DNA from: Candidatus Leptovillus affinis
GTDB taxonomy: Bacteria; Chloroflexota; Anaerolineae; Promineifilales; Promineifilaceae
Direction: 5' to 3'
DNA: 64,000 nucleotides
Assembly (NCBI GenBank): GCA_016705235.1
Contig: JADIYP010000005.1
Location: 1 to 64,000, forward strand
Positions 26,658 to 35,498 of the stretch are shown here, in pieces (position 1 is the first letter of the stretch; each line of letters starts with the position of its first letter). The notes beneath the pieces are model-generated. The model was given only the letters and a program-made list of their open reading frames with translations, was not told where the DNA came from and did not search any database. The position numbers and the translations under genes were made by a program.

Positions 26658-28940
26658 ATGAACGATTCGACATGGCGCGGGTGGATGGGGGGCCGGGGAA
26701 CGGCCGTTTTCCTCCTTTTGCTCCTGTATGCCCTCATTTTTACCAGCGTCAGCCAGAAAAGCATGACCGTTGACGAGCAGGGCCACCTGTTTCGCGGCGT
26801 GGCTTATGTTAAAACCGGGGCCACGCAATTTTTATGGGGGCATCCGCTGCTGGCCAGCAGCCTGAACGCGCTGCCGCTGCTGACTGAGCAAGGCCTGACG
26901 CTGCCTACAGATTCGCCGGCCTGGCAAGACGGCCGTTGGGCCGTAGCCGGCGATCAATTCCTCTGGCAGCTCAACGAGAACCCGCTGCGCCTGATTTTTT
27001 TGGGCCGGCTGCCGACCATCTGGCTGACAATGCTGTTGGGGGCGCTGCTGTTTCGTTGGGGGCGGGCGTTGGGCGGCAAGCGAACGGCCGTCATCGCCCT
27101 GGCGCTCTTGTCCTTCGACCCAAATTTTCTGGCCCATGGCGGCCTGATCACCAGCGATATTGCCGTCACGTTTTTTATGCTGCTGGCGATGTATGGCTTC
27201 TGGCTGGCGGTGGGACGACCCGCCGGGGTTTTGTCGCGCCGGTCGCTGGTTACGGCCGTTTTGCTGCTGGGTCTGGGGCTGGGCGGCGCGGCGGCGACCA
27301 AGTTTAGCGCGGCGGCTCTGGGGCCGATGGTGGGGCTGCTGGCCGTGTGGACGGCCGTGCGCGACCGCTCCTGGCGGCCAATAGGGTTGGCGCTGCTGGG
27401 CGGCGGCATTGGTTTGTGGGTGGTGTGGGGCGTGTATCGGTGGCAGATACGGCCGTATCCCGCCGCCGCCTACTGGCAAGATTTGGCCTGGCAGTTCGAC
27501 TATTTCAGTCGGCCGCACGGCGCTTACTTGCTCGGCCAATATGCCCAGACCGGCTGGTGGTATTACTTCCCGGTCACCTTTTTGCTCAAAACACCGCTGG
27601 TCACGCTGGTTCTCTTCGGCATGGCTTTGGTTCGATGGGCCACATCGCTGCTGCGCCGCCAGACGGCCGCCGGACAGACCGCGCTGCCGTTTTTGCTTGC
27701 GCCGCCGGCCGTCTACTTCTTCATCAGCCTGTTGACGCCGCTGAATATCGGCTACCGGCATTTGCTGCCGCTGCTGCCGTTTTTGTATTTGTTTACGGCC
27801 GTTACCCTCTCGCCCCACCACCCGACAATCGCCAACGGCAAACCTGACAGGTTGCAAAAACCTGTCAGGTTTCTCCTGGCGCTCCTCTTTCTGACCACAC
27901 TCATCACCTGGCCCGATTACCTGTCTTACCTGAACGTGCTGGCTGGCCGCGCCGAAAGCCGCTGGCGGCTGCTGTCCGACAGCAACGTGGATTGGGGGCA
28001 AGATTTACCGGCGTTGGCCGATTGGCAGCGGGAGACGGGACGGCCGTTGTTCCTCAGCTACTTTGGCACGGCGCATCCCAGCGTCTACGGTCTCGATTTT
28101 GTCGCCTTGCCCACCTGGGAACCCGGCCCGGAGCAGATTCCGGCAATGCGCCAGACATTTAATCCCGCCGACCCCGCGCCCGGCTGGTACGCCATCAGCG
28201 TGACCAATTTGCAGGGGCTGGTCCTGGGCGAGGCGGCTGACGCCTTCGCCTGGTTCCGCGGGCGGGAACCGGCGGCGCGATTGGGCGGCAGCATTTTTGT
28301 GTATGAGGTGGCCGCGCACGGCGATCCGGTGAATGTGGCCTTCAGCGGCCTGCGCCCAGCCGATTTGGCGCCCGAACTGCTGGCCGAATTGGGGACAAAC
28401 GATGTGCGTGTGCGCTGGTTTGATGGAACCGCGAGTCTGATTTGGCCGCTGGGCGGCGGCTGGTGGATCAGCCGAACGGATCAGCCGATGGACCCGCTGC
28501 TGCGGCCGTTGGCAGCCATAACATCCCATCAATTTTCTGAAGATGGGGCGCAGGTTTTGGTGCGGCCAACTTATCCGCCGCCGCTGCCCTGGACGGATGG
28601 CCGACCGGTGGGCGAAACGGCCGTTTTCCTCGGTTACGACATCGCCCCACATTCTGGAACGGATGGCGAGATTGCTCTGGTGACCGGTTGGCAGGTGGCG
28701 GCGGCGACGGAACGGCCGTTAAAAATCTTCGTCCACGCCCTGGATGAGCAGGGACAAATCATCGGGCAGTGGGATGGTTTGGACGTGGATTCGACAAGCT
28801 GGCAGCCGGGAGATGTGTTTGTGCAGGTTCACCGGTTCGCCGTACCGGACACGGCCGTAGTCCAAGCCTTCGCCATCGGCCTGTACGATGCCGACACCCT
28901 GGAGCGTCTCGCCGACCCAATCGTGCTGGAGAGCCGGTAG
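26658..28940 (+). CDS. GT-C type membrane glycosyltransferase with C-terminal beta-sandwich module
   Basis: A 760-residue paralogue of the proteins at 11758 and 17295. The first loop has MTVDEQGHLFRGVAYV, then HPLLASSLNALPLL; later come LSDSNVDWGQDLPAL, FGTAHPSVYGL and PGWYAISVTNLQG. The C-terminal module reads FLGYDIAP, FVHALDEQGQIIGQWDG and WQPGDVFVQ. Eleven ACGGCCGT octamers lie in this gene alone. At 27841-27871 a perfect 13-base inverted repeat (AACCTGACAGGTT, GCAAA, AACCTGTCAGGTT) is translated in frame as part of a loop (GKPDRLQKPVRF) between two membrane spans. It begins 15 bp after a dispersed repeat. It is probably an outer-face glycosyltransferase; substrate unknown. Confidence 0.82.
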   Translation: MNDSTWRGWMGGRGTAVFLLLLLYALIFTSVSQKSMTVDEQGHLFRGVAYVKTGATQFLWGHPLLASSLNALPLLTEQGLTLPTDSPAWQDGRWAVAGDQFLWQLNENPLRLIFLGRLPTIWLTMLLGALLFRWGRALGGKRTAVIALALLSFDPNFLAHGGLITSDIAVTFFMLLAMYGFWLAVGRPAGVLSRRSLVTAVLLLGLGLGGAAATKFSAAALGPMVGLLAVWTAVRDRSWRPIGLALLGGGIGLWVVWGVYRWQIRPYPAAAYWQDLAWQFDYFSRPHGAYLLGQYAQTGWWYYFPVTFLLKTPLVTLVLFGMALVRWATSLLRRQTAAGQTALPFLLAPPAVYFFISLLTPLNIGYRHLLPLLPFLYLFTAVTLSPHHPTIANGKPDRLQKPVRFLLALLFLTTLITWPDYLSYLNVLAGRAESRWRLLSDSNVDWGQDLPALADWQRETGRPLFLSYFGTAHPSVYGLDFVALPTWEPGPEQIPAMRQTFNPADPAPGWYAISVTNLQGLVLGEAADAFAWFRGREPAARLGGSIFVYEVAAHGDPVNVAFSGLRPADLAPELLAELGTNDVRVRWFDGTASLIWPLGGGWWISRTDQPMDPLLRPLAAITSHQFSEDGAQVLVRPTYPPPLPWTDGRPVGETAVFLGYDIAPHSGTDGEIALVTGWQVAAATERPLKIFVHALDEQGQIIGQWDGLDVDSTSWQPGDVFVQVHRFAVPDTAVVQAFAIGLYDADTLERLADPIVLESR

Positions 28941-28996
28941 GGATTTTCGATTTTCGATTGGCGATTGGTTATTAGTTTGACCACAACCTTTTGATG

Positions 28997-29125
28997 GATG
29001 TAGCCGGGGTATTCCTACCCCGCTCCGCCAGAATGTAGCCGGGGTATTCCTACCCCGCTCCGCAAGGATGTAGCCGGGGTATTCCTACCCCGCCTCTGGA
29101 AGACGCGGTAAGAAACCGCGGTTAC
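28997..29125. repeat. Three 35-bp tandem units plus a related palindrome
   Basis: TAGCCGGGGTATTCCTACCC units begin at 29001, 29036 and 29071, each with an internal GGGGTA/TACCCC foldback. ACGCGGTAAGAAACCGCGGT follows at about 29103. The block separates two convergent genes and may end transcription from both sides. It is related in layout to the palindromes at 7608 and 58154. Confidence 0.85.
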
Positions 29126-29146
29126 GGGTACTTTTCCGACAAACTG

Positions 29147-31048
29147 CTAATGGCTAATAACGATTGTTGTTAGTCGCAGCGCATCCTGCCCGTCGGGCAG
29201 GCGCAGGCGGGTGTTGTCGCGGGCGTCGTACCAGCCGACGTACAGCGTGTATGTTCCGGGGGACAGTCCGGCTAACGACAATTGGTAGCTGTCGGCGACA
29301 ATGGTTTCGTTTTGCCAGCAGGTGGGCGGCCAACGGCCGTTTACCGGCCAGTTGTCCTGCTGGGCAGCCAGCACTCCTTGCGCGTCGACCAGATGGGTGA
29401 AGACGGTATACGGCCGTTGCGCCGCGCCATGCGCCTGCCAATACAACGTCAGGTCCAGAGTGTCCGGGCCTTGGGTCAGGTCGTAGCCGCGCAGGGTCAT
29501 GGCCGGATCGGCGGCTTCGGCGGCGTAGAAGGGGGCATTGACGGCCGTTTGCGGCGTGGGGTTGCTGGGCAGCGACGGCCGTTCGGCCACCACGATCACC
29601 GCTTCAATGGGCCGCCAGGCCAGCCCCAGGGCCAAAACCAGCAGCAGCTGCAGCCCAATCAGCACGAGCGGCACATGCGTTTCCGGCCGGTTTTCCGGCG
29701 CGGGCGTGTAATAAGCGGCGCTGCCAATCGCCAAAAAGGGCATGAGAAACAGCCACAAGCGGCCCACTTCCCCTCTGGCCGAGCCGGACACATCGAGCAG
29801 GAGAATGAGGAGCGTGAGCGGGACAAGCAGCGCGGCGAGCGGGCTGCGGCTGGCAAACCGCCGGCTCAGGAGCGCGCCCAGATACCCGACGATGATGACC
29901 GGACCGGCAAAAAGCAGCAGATCGAGCAAATTGTAAAACAGCCACCAATCGTAGCGCCGGTGGCTGGTGACCAGATCGTAGTGCTGCGCCAGCCCTACCT
30001 GGGCAATGGTCCAGGGCGGCACGCCCCAACCGGCCCAATAGATCAGCCACACGGCCGTCGCGCCCAGCCCCAATGCCGCCAGTTGAAAGGCCAGATGGGC
30101 AAACGGCCGTTCGGCTCGCCGCAGCCATCCGTGCAACCCGGCGTAAGCGACCAACAGCAGCAGCAGCGCCGCGTTGCCCAGGCTTAAAAAGGTCGCCAGG
30201 GAAACGATCAGGCCGCTGAGGAAGAACCAGCGATTTTGTTGTTTGTCCAGACCAATTTGCAGGAGGTAGACGGCCGTTACCGCCAACAGGGCATCAATCT
30301 GCACCGGCGTGGGCGTGAAAATGAGCAGCGCGGGCAGCGTAGCGGTGAAACCCGCCGCCAATCGTGCCGGTTTTTCGGGCAGCAGGCGACGCGCCAGGCC
30401 ATAGGTGGGCCAAATGACCAACGCGCCGGCCAGGGCGGTCAGCAGCGTGACCGCCGCCAGGGCCGCCGCCGTCGCCGGCGGGTTGTCCAGCAGCCACAGG
30501 TCGGTGCAGCGCAGCGGCCAGATGCGCTCGGCGATGGGCTGCGAGAGGCCAGGCCAGGCGGCGAAGGCCTTCAGCGCCAGCCAGTTTGCCGCCACCAGAC
30601 CCGGCGGATGGGTGCGGGTATGTTCGGAAGGGAAGGTGGGCATGAGCGCCGGGTAGTCGGCGAGAAGGGCGGATAAATCGGCCGTGTCGGCGGCCAGGGG
30701 AAAGTAGCCGTTGGTTTCGTTGGCCAGGGTGCGCTCGATGAGTTCGGTGAGGACGGCCGGTTTGGCGGCGTAAACCAACGCGCCTTGCAGCAGCAGGTTG
30801 CCCATCACCAGCAAAACCAGCCCCAGCCGCCAGCGTTTGGCGCGCAGCCACCAGCCGCAGAGCGCCGCCATGCCCACGGCCGTTAACACAGGCAGCCACC
30901 AGCGGAGAAACGGCCGTAACCCAAACACCCAAAACCATTCGCTGGTTTCCGGGGCAGGCCCGCGCAGCCAGGGCAGAGCGTCGGTAAAAATGAGCGCAGT
31001 CAGCGCCAGGGTAAGGAGTAGCGGCAGAATTAGTCGGCGGTTCATCAT
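29147..31048 (-). CDS. GT-C type membrane glycosyltransferase with C-terminal beta-sandwich module
   Basis: A protein of about 633 residues. The start is set at the ATG 31048 (MMNRRL); an in-frame TTG at 31075 would add nine residues. It has an N-terminal span, a loop with LAADTADLSALLADYP then HTRTHPPGLVAAN, and many further spans. HPPG after the first loop is a common GT-C landmark, but no clear DE pair is seen in the first loop, so the catalytic acid is uncertain. The last 110 residues are the shared module (LRGYDLTQGPDTLDLTLYW, FTHLVDAQGVLAAQQDNWP, PGTYTLYVGWYDARDNTRLR). It converges with the gene at 26658 across a repeat block. Confidence 0.75.
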   Translation of the reverse strand: MMNRRLILPLLLTLALTALIFTDALPWLRGPAPETSEWFWVFGLRPFLRWWLPVLTAVGMAALCGWWLRAKRWRLGLVLLVMGNLLLQGALVYAAKPAVLTELIERTLANETNGYFPLAADTADLSALLADYPALMPTFPSEHTRTHPPGLVAANWLALKAFAAWPGLSQPIAERIWPLRCTDLWLLDNPPATAAALAAVTLLTALAGALVIWPTYGLARRLLPEKPARLAAGFTATLPALLIFTPTPVQIDALLAVTAVYLLQIGLDKQQNRWFFLSGLIVSLATFLSLGNAALLLLLVAYAGLHGWLRRAERPFAHLAFQLAALGLGATAVWLIYWAGWGVPPWTIAQVGLAQHYDLVTSHRRYDWWLFYNLLDLLLFAGPVIIVGYLGALLSRRFASRSPLAALLVPLTLLILLLDVSGSARGEVGRLWLFLMPFLAIGSAAYYTPAPENRPETHVPLVLIGLQLLLVLALGLAWRPIEAVIVVAERPSLPSNPTPQTAVNAPFYAAEAADPAMTLRGYDLTQGPDTLDLTLYWQAHGAAQRPYTVFTHLVDAQGVLAAQQDNWPVNGRWPPTCWQNETIVADSYQLSLAGLSPGTYTLYVGWYDARDNTRLRLPDGQDALRLTTIVISH

Positions 31049-31075
31049 GGTTAGAGGTTGGATTTTATTGCACAA

Positions 31076-31311
31076 TCCCGATTGCGGGCGAATGGTATCA
31101 TAAAGTTCTGTAGCCTGCGACGTAAGCTGCGCATAGTAGTCCAGCGGAGTAACGGCCGTTGTCCTGTTTTGCGCCTTTGCCCATCTGTTGCCCCTCGTGT
31201 ACTATTCCAGTTGACCTTTGTTGGTAGCGATGCAGACCCGAAGGGTTTTCCATGGGTATAACCCGAAATGGGTCAGATGATGGGTGCAAAATGACTTCAG
31301 GCGGAGGCAAA
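31076..31311. other. Divergent intergenic gap with a decayed repeat copy
   Basis: AGACCCGAAGGGTTTT at 31233 followed by ACCCGAAATGGGTC looks like a worn copy of the dispersed inverted repeat. One ACGGCCGT is at about 31152. No promoter or RNA structure was recognised. GGAGG at 31303-31307 serves the next gene. Confidence 0.5.
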
Positions 31312-32328
31312 ATGGCTGAATTTTCGGCGGAATGGCGGCGGTGGCTGCTGGCCCGATTGGCGGCGGAACGCGCCCATTTGTTTTTTCAGATGCGTGGTTT
31401 GGGCGGGGAAACGCTGACCGGCGTGCCTGTTTCGGGGAAGATGACGGCCAGGGATGTGCTGTTGCATGTGGCCAACTGGGACGCGGTGAATAGTGAGCGT
31501 TTGAGTCTGACGTTAGACGGCCGTCACCGAGAAATCCTGCCCGTGGCCAATGTGGACGAGGCCAATGAAGAGCTGCACGGCCGTTTCCAATCCATCCCGC
31601 TGGAGCAAGCTGTGGCCGCCAGCCTCAAAGAGCGCAGCGGGTTTTTGGCGGCTCTGGATCGTTTGCCCGATGATTTGCTGCACCGCCGCCTTGCGCTGTC
31701 CGGCGGGCGGCGCATTCACCCACGCACCTGGGCGCGGTGGCGGTTTCAGCACGACGCGGCCCATGCCCAAGATATTCTGGCCTGGCGGCAAACCCAACCC
31801 CGCGACGCGCTGCGCCAAATCGGGCCAAAATTCTTGCTGCGGGCGCAGCTAAAAGCCACGCGGCGCGAGATATTGTCGCTGGTGGCTGTGGTTCCGCCGG
31901 ATGAGCGCATTCAGCGGCCTGTATGCGGTGTCTGGACGCTGAAGGATTTGCTCGGCCATCTGACCGATTGGGAGAAAGTGGGGGTTGAAGGGTTGCGGCA
32001 GTTGGTTGATGAACAAACGCCGGAATTCGCGCAAACCATCACCGATTTCGACGTGTTTAATGCCGCCAACGCGGCGGCGCGCATGGACCAATCGTGGGAG
32101 GCGGTTTGGGCGGATTTTACGGCGACGCGGCAGTCGCTGTTGGCGTTGGTGGATGAGCTGCCGGAACCGGCGCTGGCACGGCCGTTTCAGGCCCCCTGGG
32201 GTTCAACTGTCTCGGCCTACACCTGGCTGCTGGTGTGGATGGGGCACGATCACGAACACGCCATCGACGTACGCCATGCCCTGGGCGTGTCGGGTTGGCC
32301 GAATTATTTGACGCGGCACGGCCGTTAA
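31312..32328 (+). CDS. Tandem DinB-like (ClbS/DfsB-type) four-helix protein
   Basis: A 338-residue soluble protein made of two DinB-like four-helix-bundle domains, about residues 1-170 and 175-338. The first has LLHVANWD and FQHDAAHAQD; the second has LLGHLTDWE and GHDHEHAID. Both copies therefore keep the H plus HxxxH pattern that binds a metal in DinB/YfiT-type proteins. Such proteins act as thiol-dependent transferases or detoxification hydrolases; which one applies here is unknown. GGAGG lies four bases before the chosen ATG; longer frames to 31252 lie in a worn repeat. A dispersed repeat follows 37 bp after the stop. Confidence 0.75.
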   Translation: MAEFSAEWRRWLLARLAAERAHLFFQMRGLGGETLTGVPVSGKMTARDVLLHVANWDAVNSERLSLTLDGRHREILPVANVDEANEELHGRFQSIPLEQAVAASLKERSGFLAALDRLPDDLLHRRLALSGGRRIHPRTWARWRFQHDAAHAQDILAWRQTQPRDALRQIGPKFLLRAQLKATRREILSLVAVVPPDERIQRPVCGVWTLKDLLGHLTDWEKVGVEGLRQLVDEQTPEFAQTITDFDVFNAANAAARMDQSWEAVWADFTATRQSLLALVDELPEPALARPFQAPWGSTVSAYTWLLVWMGHDHEHAIDVRHALGVSGWPNYLTRHGR

Positions 32329-32365
32329 CGGCCGTGGCAGAATTAAAATTATGGAGTATCTATAC

Positions 32366-32445
32366 AGACCCCAAGGGTTTGCTCCTGAGGATTTGGATTA
32401 TTTGGGTATCAAACCCTTGGGGTCTTGCCAGAGAAGCCTGAATGG
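32366..32445 (+). repeat. Dispersed inverted-repeat element, plus orientation
   Basis: AGACCCCAAGGGTTTG at 32366 and CAAACCCTTGGGGTCT ending 32425 form the hairpin, preceded by TATAC. The tail TTGCCAGAGAAGCCTGAATG and GTTAC follows. It lies between two same-strand genes. Downstream, 32490-32520 holds CGCATCA heptamer repeats. Confidence 0.92.
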
Positions 32446-32587
32446 TTACATTATGGAATACGGGGAATGCGTTTGGCGTGAATATCGCCATGTTACGCAT
32501 CACGCATCACGCCTCCAATCGGCGTCTCCCGGATAAACAAAGACCCCTACACACGCGGCAAGACACCCTTGCCGCGACGAGGAACTG

Positions 32588-33574
32588 ATGGATTACGAGA
32601 ACAAAACGGATGAAGAACTTCTCCGCCTGCTGGAAACAGTCGGCAGAACGCCGCCCCTGGCGTTGATTCGGGCCTGCCTGGGGCGGCAGGCGGGCCTGAC
32701 GGACGGCCTTTTAGCGATGTTACAGGCTGGGCTGGCTGCTGCCTGGGATGAAGGCGAGGACGAGGATCCGCGCCGGTATGCGCTGGTTCATGCGGGTAAA
32801 TTGTTGATTGCGTTTCGGGAACCGGCGGCGCTGCCGATTTTCGACTCGTTTTACGCTTCGATGGCTGAAGCGGTACAGGACGAGTTGGAGTGGTTTGGCA
32901 AGGACCTGGCTTATTATGGCGGCACGGCCGTTCCCATGCTCTTGCGCGTGATCAATCTGGACACCAACGGCGAGTATCATTACGGCCGTAGTCTGGCTAC
33001 CGAAACGTTAACCATCATCGCGGCCCGGTATCCCGACGAAAGAGATCGCATCACTGCGGCATTTAGCGCGCAACTGCCGTCGCTCAACGCCGATGGCTCC
33101 GTCGATGCGCCGCCCGATCACTTTGACGAGCAGTGGATTAACGCGGTGATGGCCTTAGGCGACCTGAAAGATGAGGCGAGCCGCCCGCAGATTGAGGCTC
33201 TGTTTCGCCAGCATTTGGCGGCGCATGATTTTATTTCTCTGGCCGATTATCAGGACCAGATGAAGCCGGGCGCGCGGTCGTTGGCCGATGTGGATGAGCA
33301 GTTTGACGTGATCGCGTTTTATCAGCATCTGCATGCGTTGCAGAAACACACCGATCACAAGGCGCTGCGCCAGGGTTTGCTGCAAGATCAGGGGTTTTTG
33401 CCGCCAGCGCCGGCGGCTCGCCCATTTCAGACGCGGGTTGGCGATTGGCTGAACGCCAAAATAGCGCCCGCGCCTAAGCCAGCCAAAATTGGCCGCAATG
33501 ATCTTTGCCCCTGTGGCAGTGGATTGAAGTATAAAAAATGTCATGGCAAGGCGGGCGCGCCGCCGCTAAAGTGA
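32588..33574 (+). CDS. DUF1186/SEC-C motif protein
   Basis: A 328-residue soluble protein. Most of it is helical, with HEAT-like character (ALVHAGKLLIAFREPAALPI, WINAVMALGDLKDEASRP), and looks like DUF1186-type proteins. The C-terminal 25 residues, NDLCPCGSGLKYKKCHGKA, form a SEC-C zinc motif (CxCx8CH) as at the end of SecA. SEC-C motifs bind zinc and help contact SecB, ribosomes or other proteins, but in stand-alone proteins the role is unknown. It is flanked by dispersed repeats on both sides and has no operon partner. Confidence 0.75.
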   Translation: MDYENKTDEELLRLLETVGRTPPLALIRACLGRQAGLTDGLLAMLQAGLAAAWDEGEDEDPRRYALVHAGKLLIAFREPAALPIFDSFYASMAEAVQDELEWFGKDLAYYGGTAVPMLLRVINLDTNGEYHYGRSLATETLTIIAARYPDERDRITAAFSAQLPSLNADGSVDAPPDHFDEQWINAVMALGDLKDEASRPQIEALFRQHLAAHDFISLADYQDQMKPGARSLADVDEQFDVIAFYQHLHALQKHTDHKALRQGLLQDQGFLPPAPAARPFQTRVGDWLNAKIAPAPKPAKIGRNDLCPCGSGLKYKKCHGKAGAPPLK

Positions 33575-33596
33575 CGTTTTAAGGTGGTATCCATAC

Positions 33597-33655
33597 AGAC
33601 CCTAAGGGTTTGTCCTGGAGATGTTAGCCTTTTGGGAACCAAACCCTTAGGGTCT
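33597..33655 (+). repeat. Dispersed inverted-repeat element, variant arms
   Basis: The arms are AGACCCTAAGGGTTTG and CAAACCCTTAGGGTCT: both carry the same compensated change from CCCCAAGGG to CCCTAAGGG, so pairing is preserved. It lies between two same-strand genes and ends 18 bases before the next start. Confidence 0.92.
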
Positions 33656-33672
33656 TCCTGGTGGTGAAAGAT

Positions 33673-34521
33673 ATGGTGACAGAACTGCCGATTCAAATTG
33701 GCATGAACGGCCGTTTTTTTCCTGAAAATTGGCGTCCGGCCCGCGATGAGATTGTGTTTGCCAGTCTGTCTGGTTTTCGCTGCCTGCAATTTCCCGGTCC
33801 GCTTGAGGGATTGGGGCTGGAAAGATTGGGCGATTCGCTGGAGACGGTGGCGATGGCGCTGCGGCGGGCGCGGATGACGGCCGTGATGGAAATGGTGGTG
33901 CCGTTGTATGGCAACGGCCGTACAACCACCGGTCACACGCCTATGGATGTGCTGCGCGCCAATTTGCAGGCCATTATCACGCTGCCTTGCCGACGGGTTC
34001 ACTGGCACATCGGGCTGAAAGAGCCGCTGTCGGCGGCTGACGTGGCGGCTCTGGAAATGTCGCTTTGGCCCCAATTTGCCGCAGCGGTGGCTCTGGCCAA
34101 AACGCACGGCTTTCTGTTTGGTTTTGAGCATAATGCGTTCGACGCGCCGATTTTCCATCACCCGGAAAGCTGCCGCAAGGCGTTAACGGCCGTGCCCAAC
34201 CTCGGGTTTGTTTGGGATTTTAACCATACGCGGCCGGAGGAGTTTGCCGCCTTTGCGGCGTTGGCTTCTCGTTTCAGTCTGCTGCACATTTCCGATACGG
34301 TTTGGCCGGATGTGAACCATCATTTGCCGCTGGGCCAGGGAAGCCTGGACCTGAAGGGGTTTTGCCGGGCGGTTCTTGCCGGTGGGTTTCGTGGTCCGGC
34401 GATTTTGGAAATAGGCGGGCTGCCAAAATCTGGCGGGTACGGCCGTGATACCGATGACGCGCTGCATGAGTCGCGCCAACATTTGGTAACGGCCGTTACG
34501 GCCGTTATGCAGGAGTTGTGA
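33673..34521 (+). CDS. Sugar phosphate isomerase/epimerase-like TIM-barrel protein
   Basis: A 282-residue protein of the xylose-isomerase-like/AP-endonuclease-2 TIM-barrel fold. Candidate metal ligands lie at the ends of strands: E in FGFEHNAFD, D in FVWDFNHT, H in LLHISDT and E in AILEIGG. This is the E-D-H-E set found in such epimerases. The ATG at 33673 is preferred; upstream GTG codons at 33661 are possible. ACGGCCGT occurs inside seven times, including two adjacent copies near the end. The substrate cannot be predicted. It is followed by a convergent SDR gene. Confidence 0.75.
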   Translation: MVTELPIQIGMNGRFFPENWRPARDEIVFASLSGFRCLQFPGPLEGLGLERLGDSLETVAMALRRARMTAVMEMVVPLYGNGRTTTGHTPMDVLRANLQAIITLPCRRVHWHIGLKEPLSAADVAALEMSLWPQFAAAVALAKTHGFLFGFEHNAFDAPIFHHPESCRKALTAVPNLGFVWDFNHTRPEEFAAFAALASRFSLLHISDTVWPDVNHHLPLGQGSLDLKGFCRAVLAGGFRGPAILEIGGLPKSGGYGRDTDDALHESRQHLVTAVTAVMQEL

Positions 34522-34613
34522 CGGGGAAGCGCGGCATTTTAGCTGTCCGAAAACCGCCCCCCTAACCGCAGTTTTCGCTCTCGGCAATCATCCCCAATCT
34601 CCAATCTCCACTC

Positions 34614-35372
34614 TCACGTTCGCAAATAAGAGGCCCCATTAACGTCTACAATGCAGCCGGTGAGGAATTCTGCGCCTTCGGAGGCGAGGAAAACGGCCGT
34701 ATAAGCAACCTCATCGGGCGTGGCCACCCGGTTGAGCGGGCTTTGGCCGCGAATGTCGTCGCCGGCCGGGCTGTCCAGGTGTTCCTGGGCCATGTCGGTG
34801 GCCACCCATCCGGGGGCGACGGTGCCGACGAAGACGTTGAAGGGGGCGAGATATTTGGCCAGCGATTGTCCCATGGCGTTCAGGCCGGCTTTGCTGGCTC
34901 CGTAGGCCGGGGCGGTGGGTTCGCCGCGAAAGGCGCCGCGTGAGGAAATGTTGACGATACGGCCGTATCCCTGGCGAATCATGTGTTGGCCGGCGCAGTA
35001 CATGGCGTTGGCCGGACCAATCAGGTTGGCGTCCAGAATGTGCCGCCAGCGCGCCTGCCACTCGTCGTAAGAAACCTCGGCCAGGGGATGTTCTTCGTAG
35101 ATGCCGGCATTGTTGACCAGGATGTCCAGACGGCCGTAATGGGCGACGGCCGTGTCGATCATGGTTTGTACGGCCGTGGCATCTTCCATGGCCGCCTGGG
35201 CCAGCAAATGCGGGCCGCCGGGCAGAAAGGCCAGCGTTTCTTCAGCCGCAGCCCGGTTTTGGTGGTAATGGATAATGACCTGCGCGCCGCGTTCGGCGAA
35301 CTGCTGGCAAATTGCCCGCCCAATGCCGCGCGAACCGCCGGTGACTAAAACGACTTTGTTCTTAAAATTCAT
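34614..35372 (-). CDS. SDR-family oxidoreductase (FabG-like 3-oxoacyl-ACP reductase type)
   Basis: A 252-residue classical short-chain dehydrogenase/reductase. The Rossmann nucleotide-binding motif TGGSRGIGR is at residues 12-20, followed by NNAGIY, the catalytic serine in NISSRGAF, and Y-x3-K in PAYGASKAG. The C-terminal end reads FLTGCIVDVNGA, as in FabG-like proteins. The pattern of an early basic residue suggests NADP(H), but this is not certain. It is not with other fatty-acid genes, so it may be a general SDR. It converges with the TIM-barrel gene and is followed upstream by heptamer repeats. Confidence 0.85.
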   Translation of the reverse strand: MNFKNKVVLVTGGSRGIGRAICQQFAERGAQVIIHYHQNRAAAEETLAFLPGGPHLLAQAAMEDATAVQTMIDTAVAHYGRLDILVNNAGIYEEHPLAEVSYDEWQARWRHILDANLIGPANAMYCAGQHMIRQGYGRIVNISSRGAFRGEPTAPAYGASKAGLNAMGQSLAKYLAPFNVFVGTVAPGWVATDMAQEHLDSPAGDDIRGQSPLNRVATPDEVAYTAVFLASEGAEFLTGCIVDVNGASYLRT

Positions 35373-35430
35373 GGCTGAAAGACCTCGAGAAAGTTGAGAA
35401 ATTGGGTGCGGATGATGAATGGTAATGGAT

Positions 35431-35494
35431 GTGATGCGTGATGCGTGATGCGTGATGCGTGATGCGTGATGATTTTCTCACGCATCACGCATCA
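35431..35494. repeat. ATGCGTG heptamer tandem repeat with inverted partner
   Basis: Five GATGCGT-type heptamers are followed by ATTTTCT and then CACGCATCACGCATCAC, which is their complement. The whole can fold into one hairpin lying directly after the stop of the Agl23-like gene. Related copies are at 32490 and 45089. Confidence 0.85.
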
Positions 35495-35498
35495 CTTT

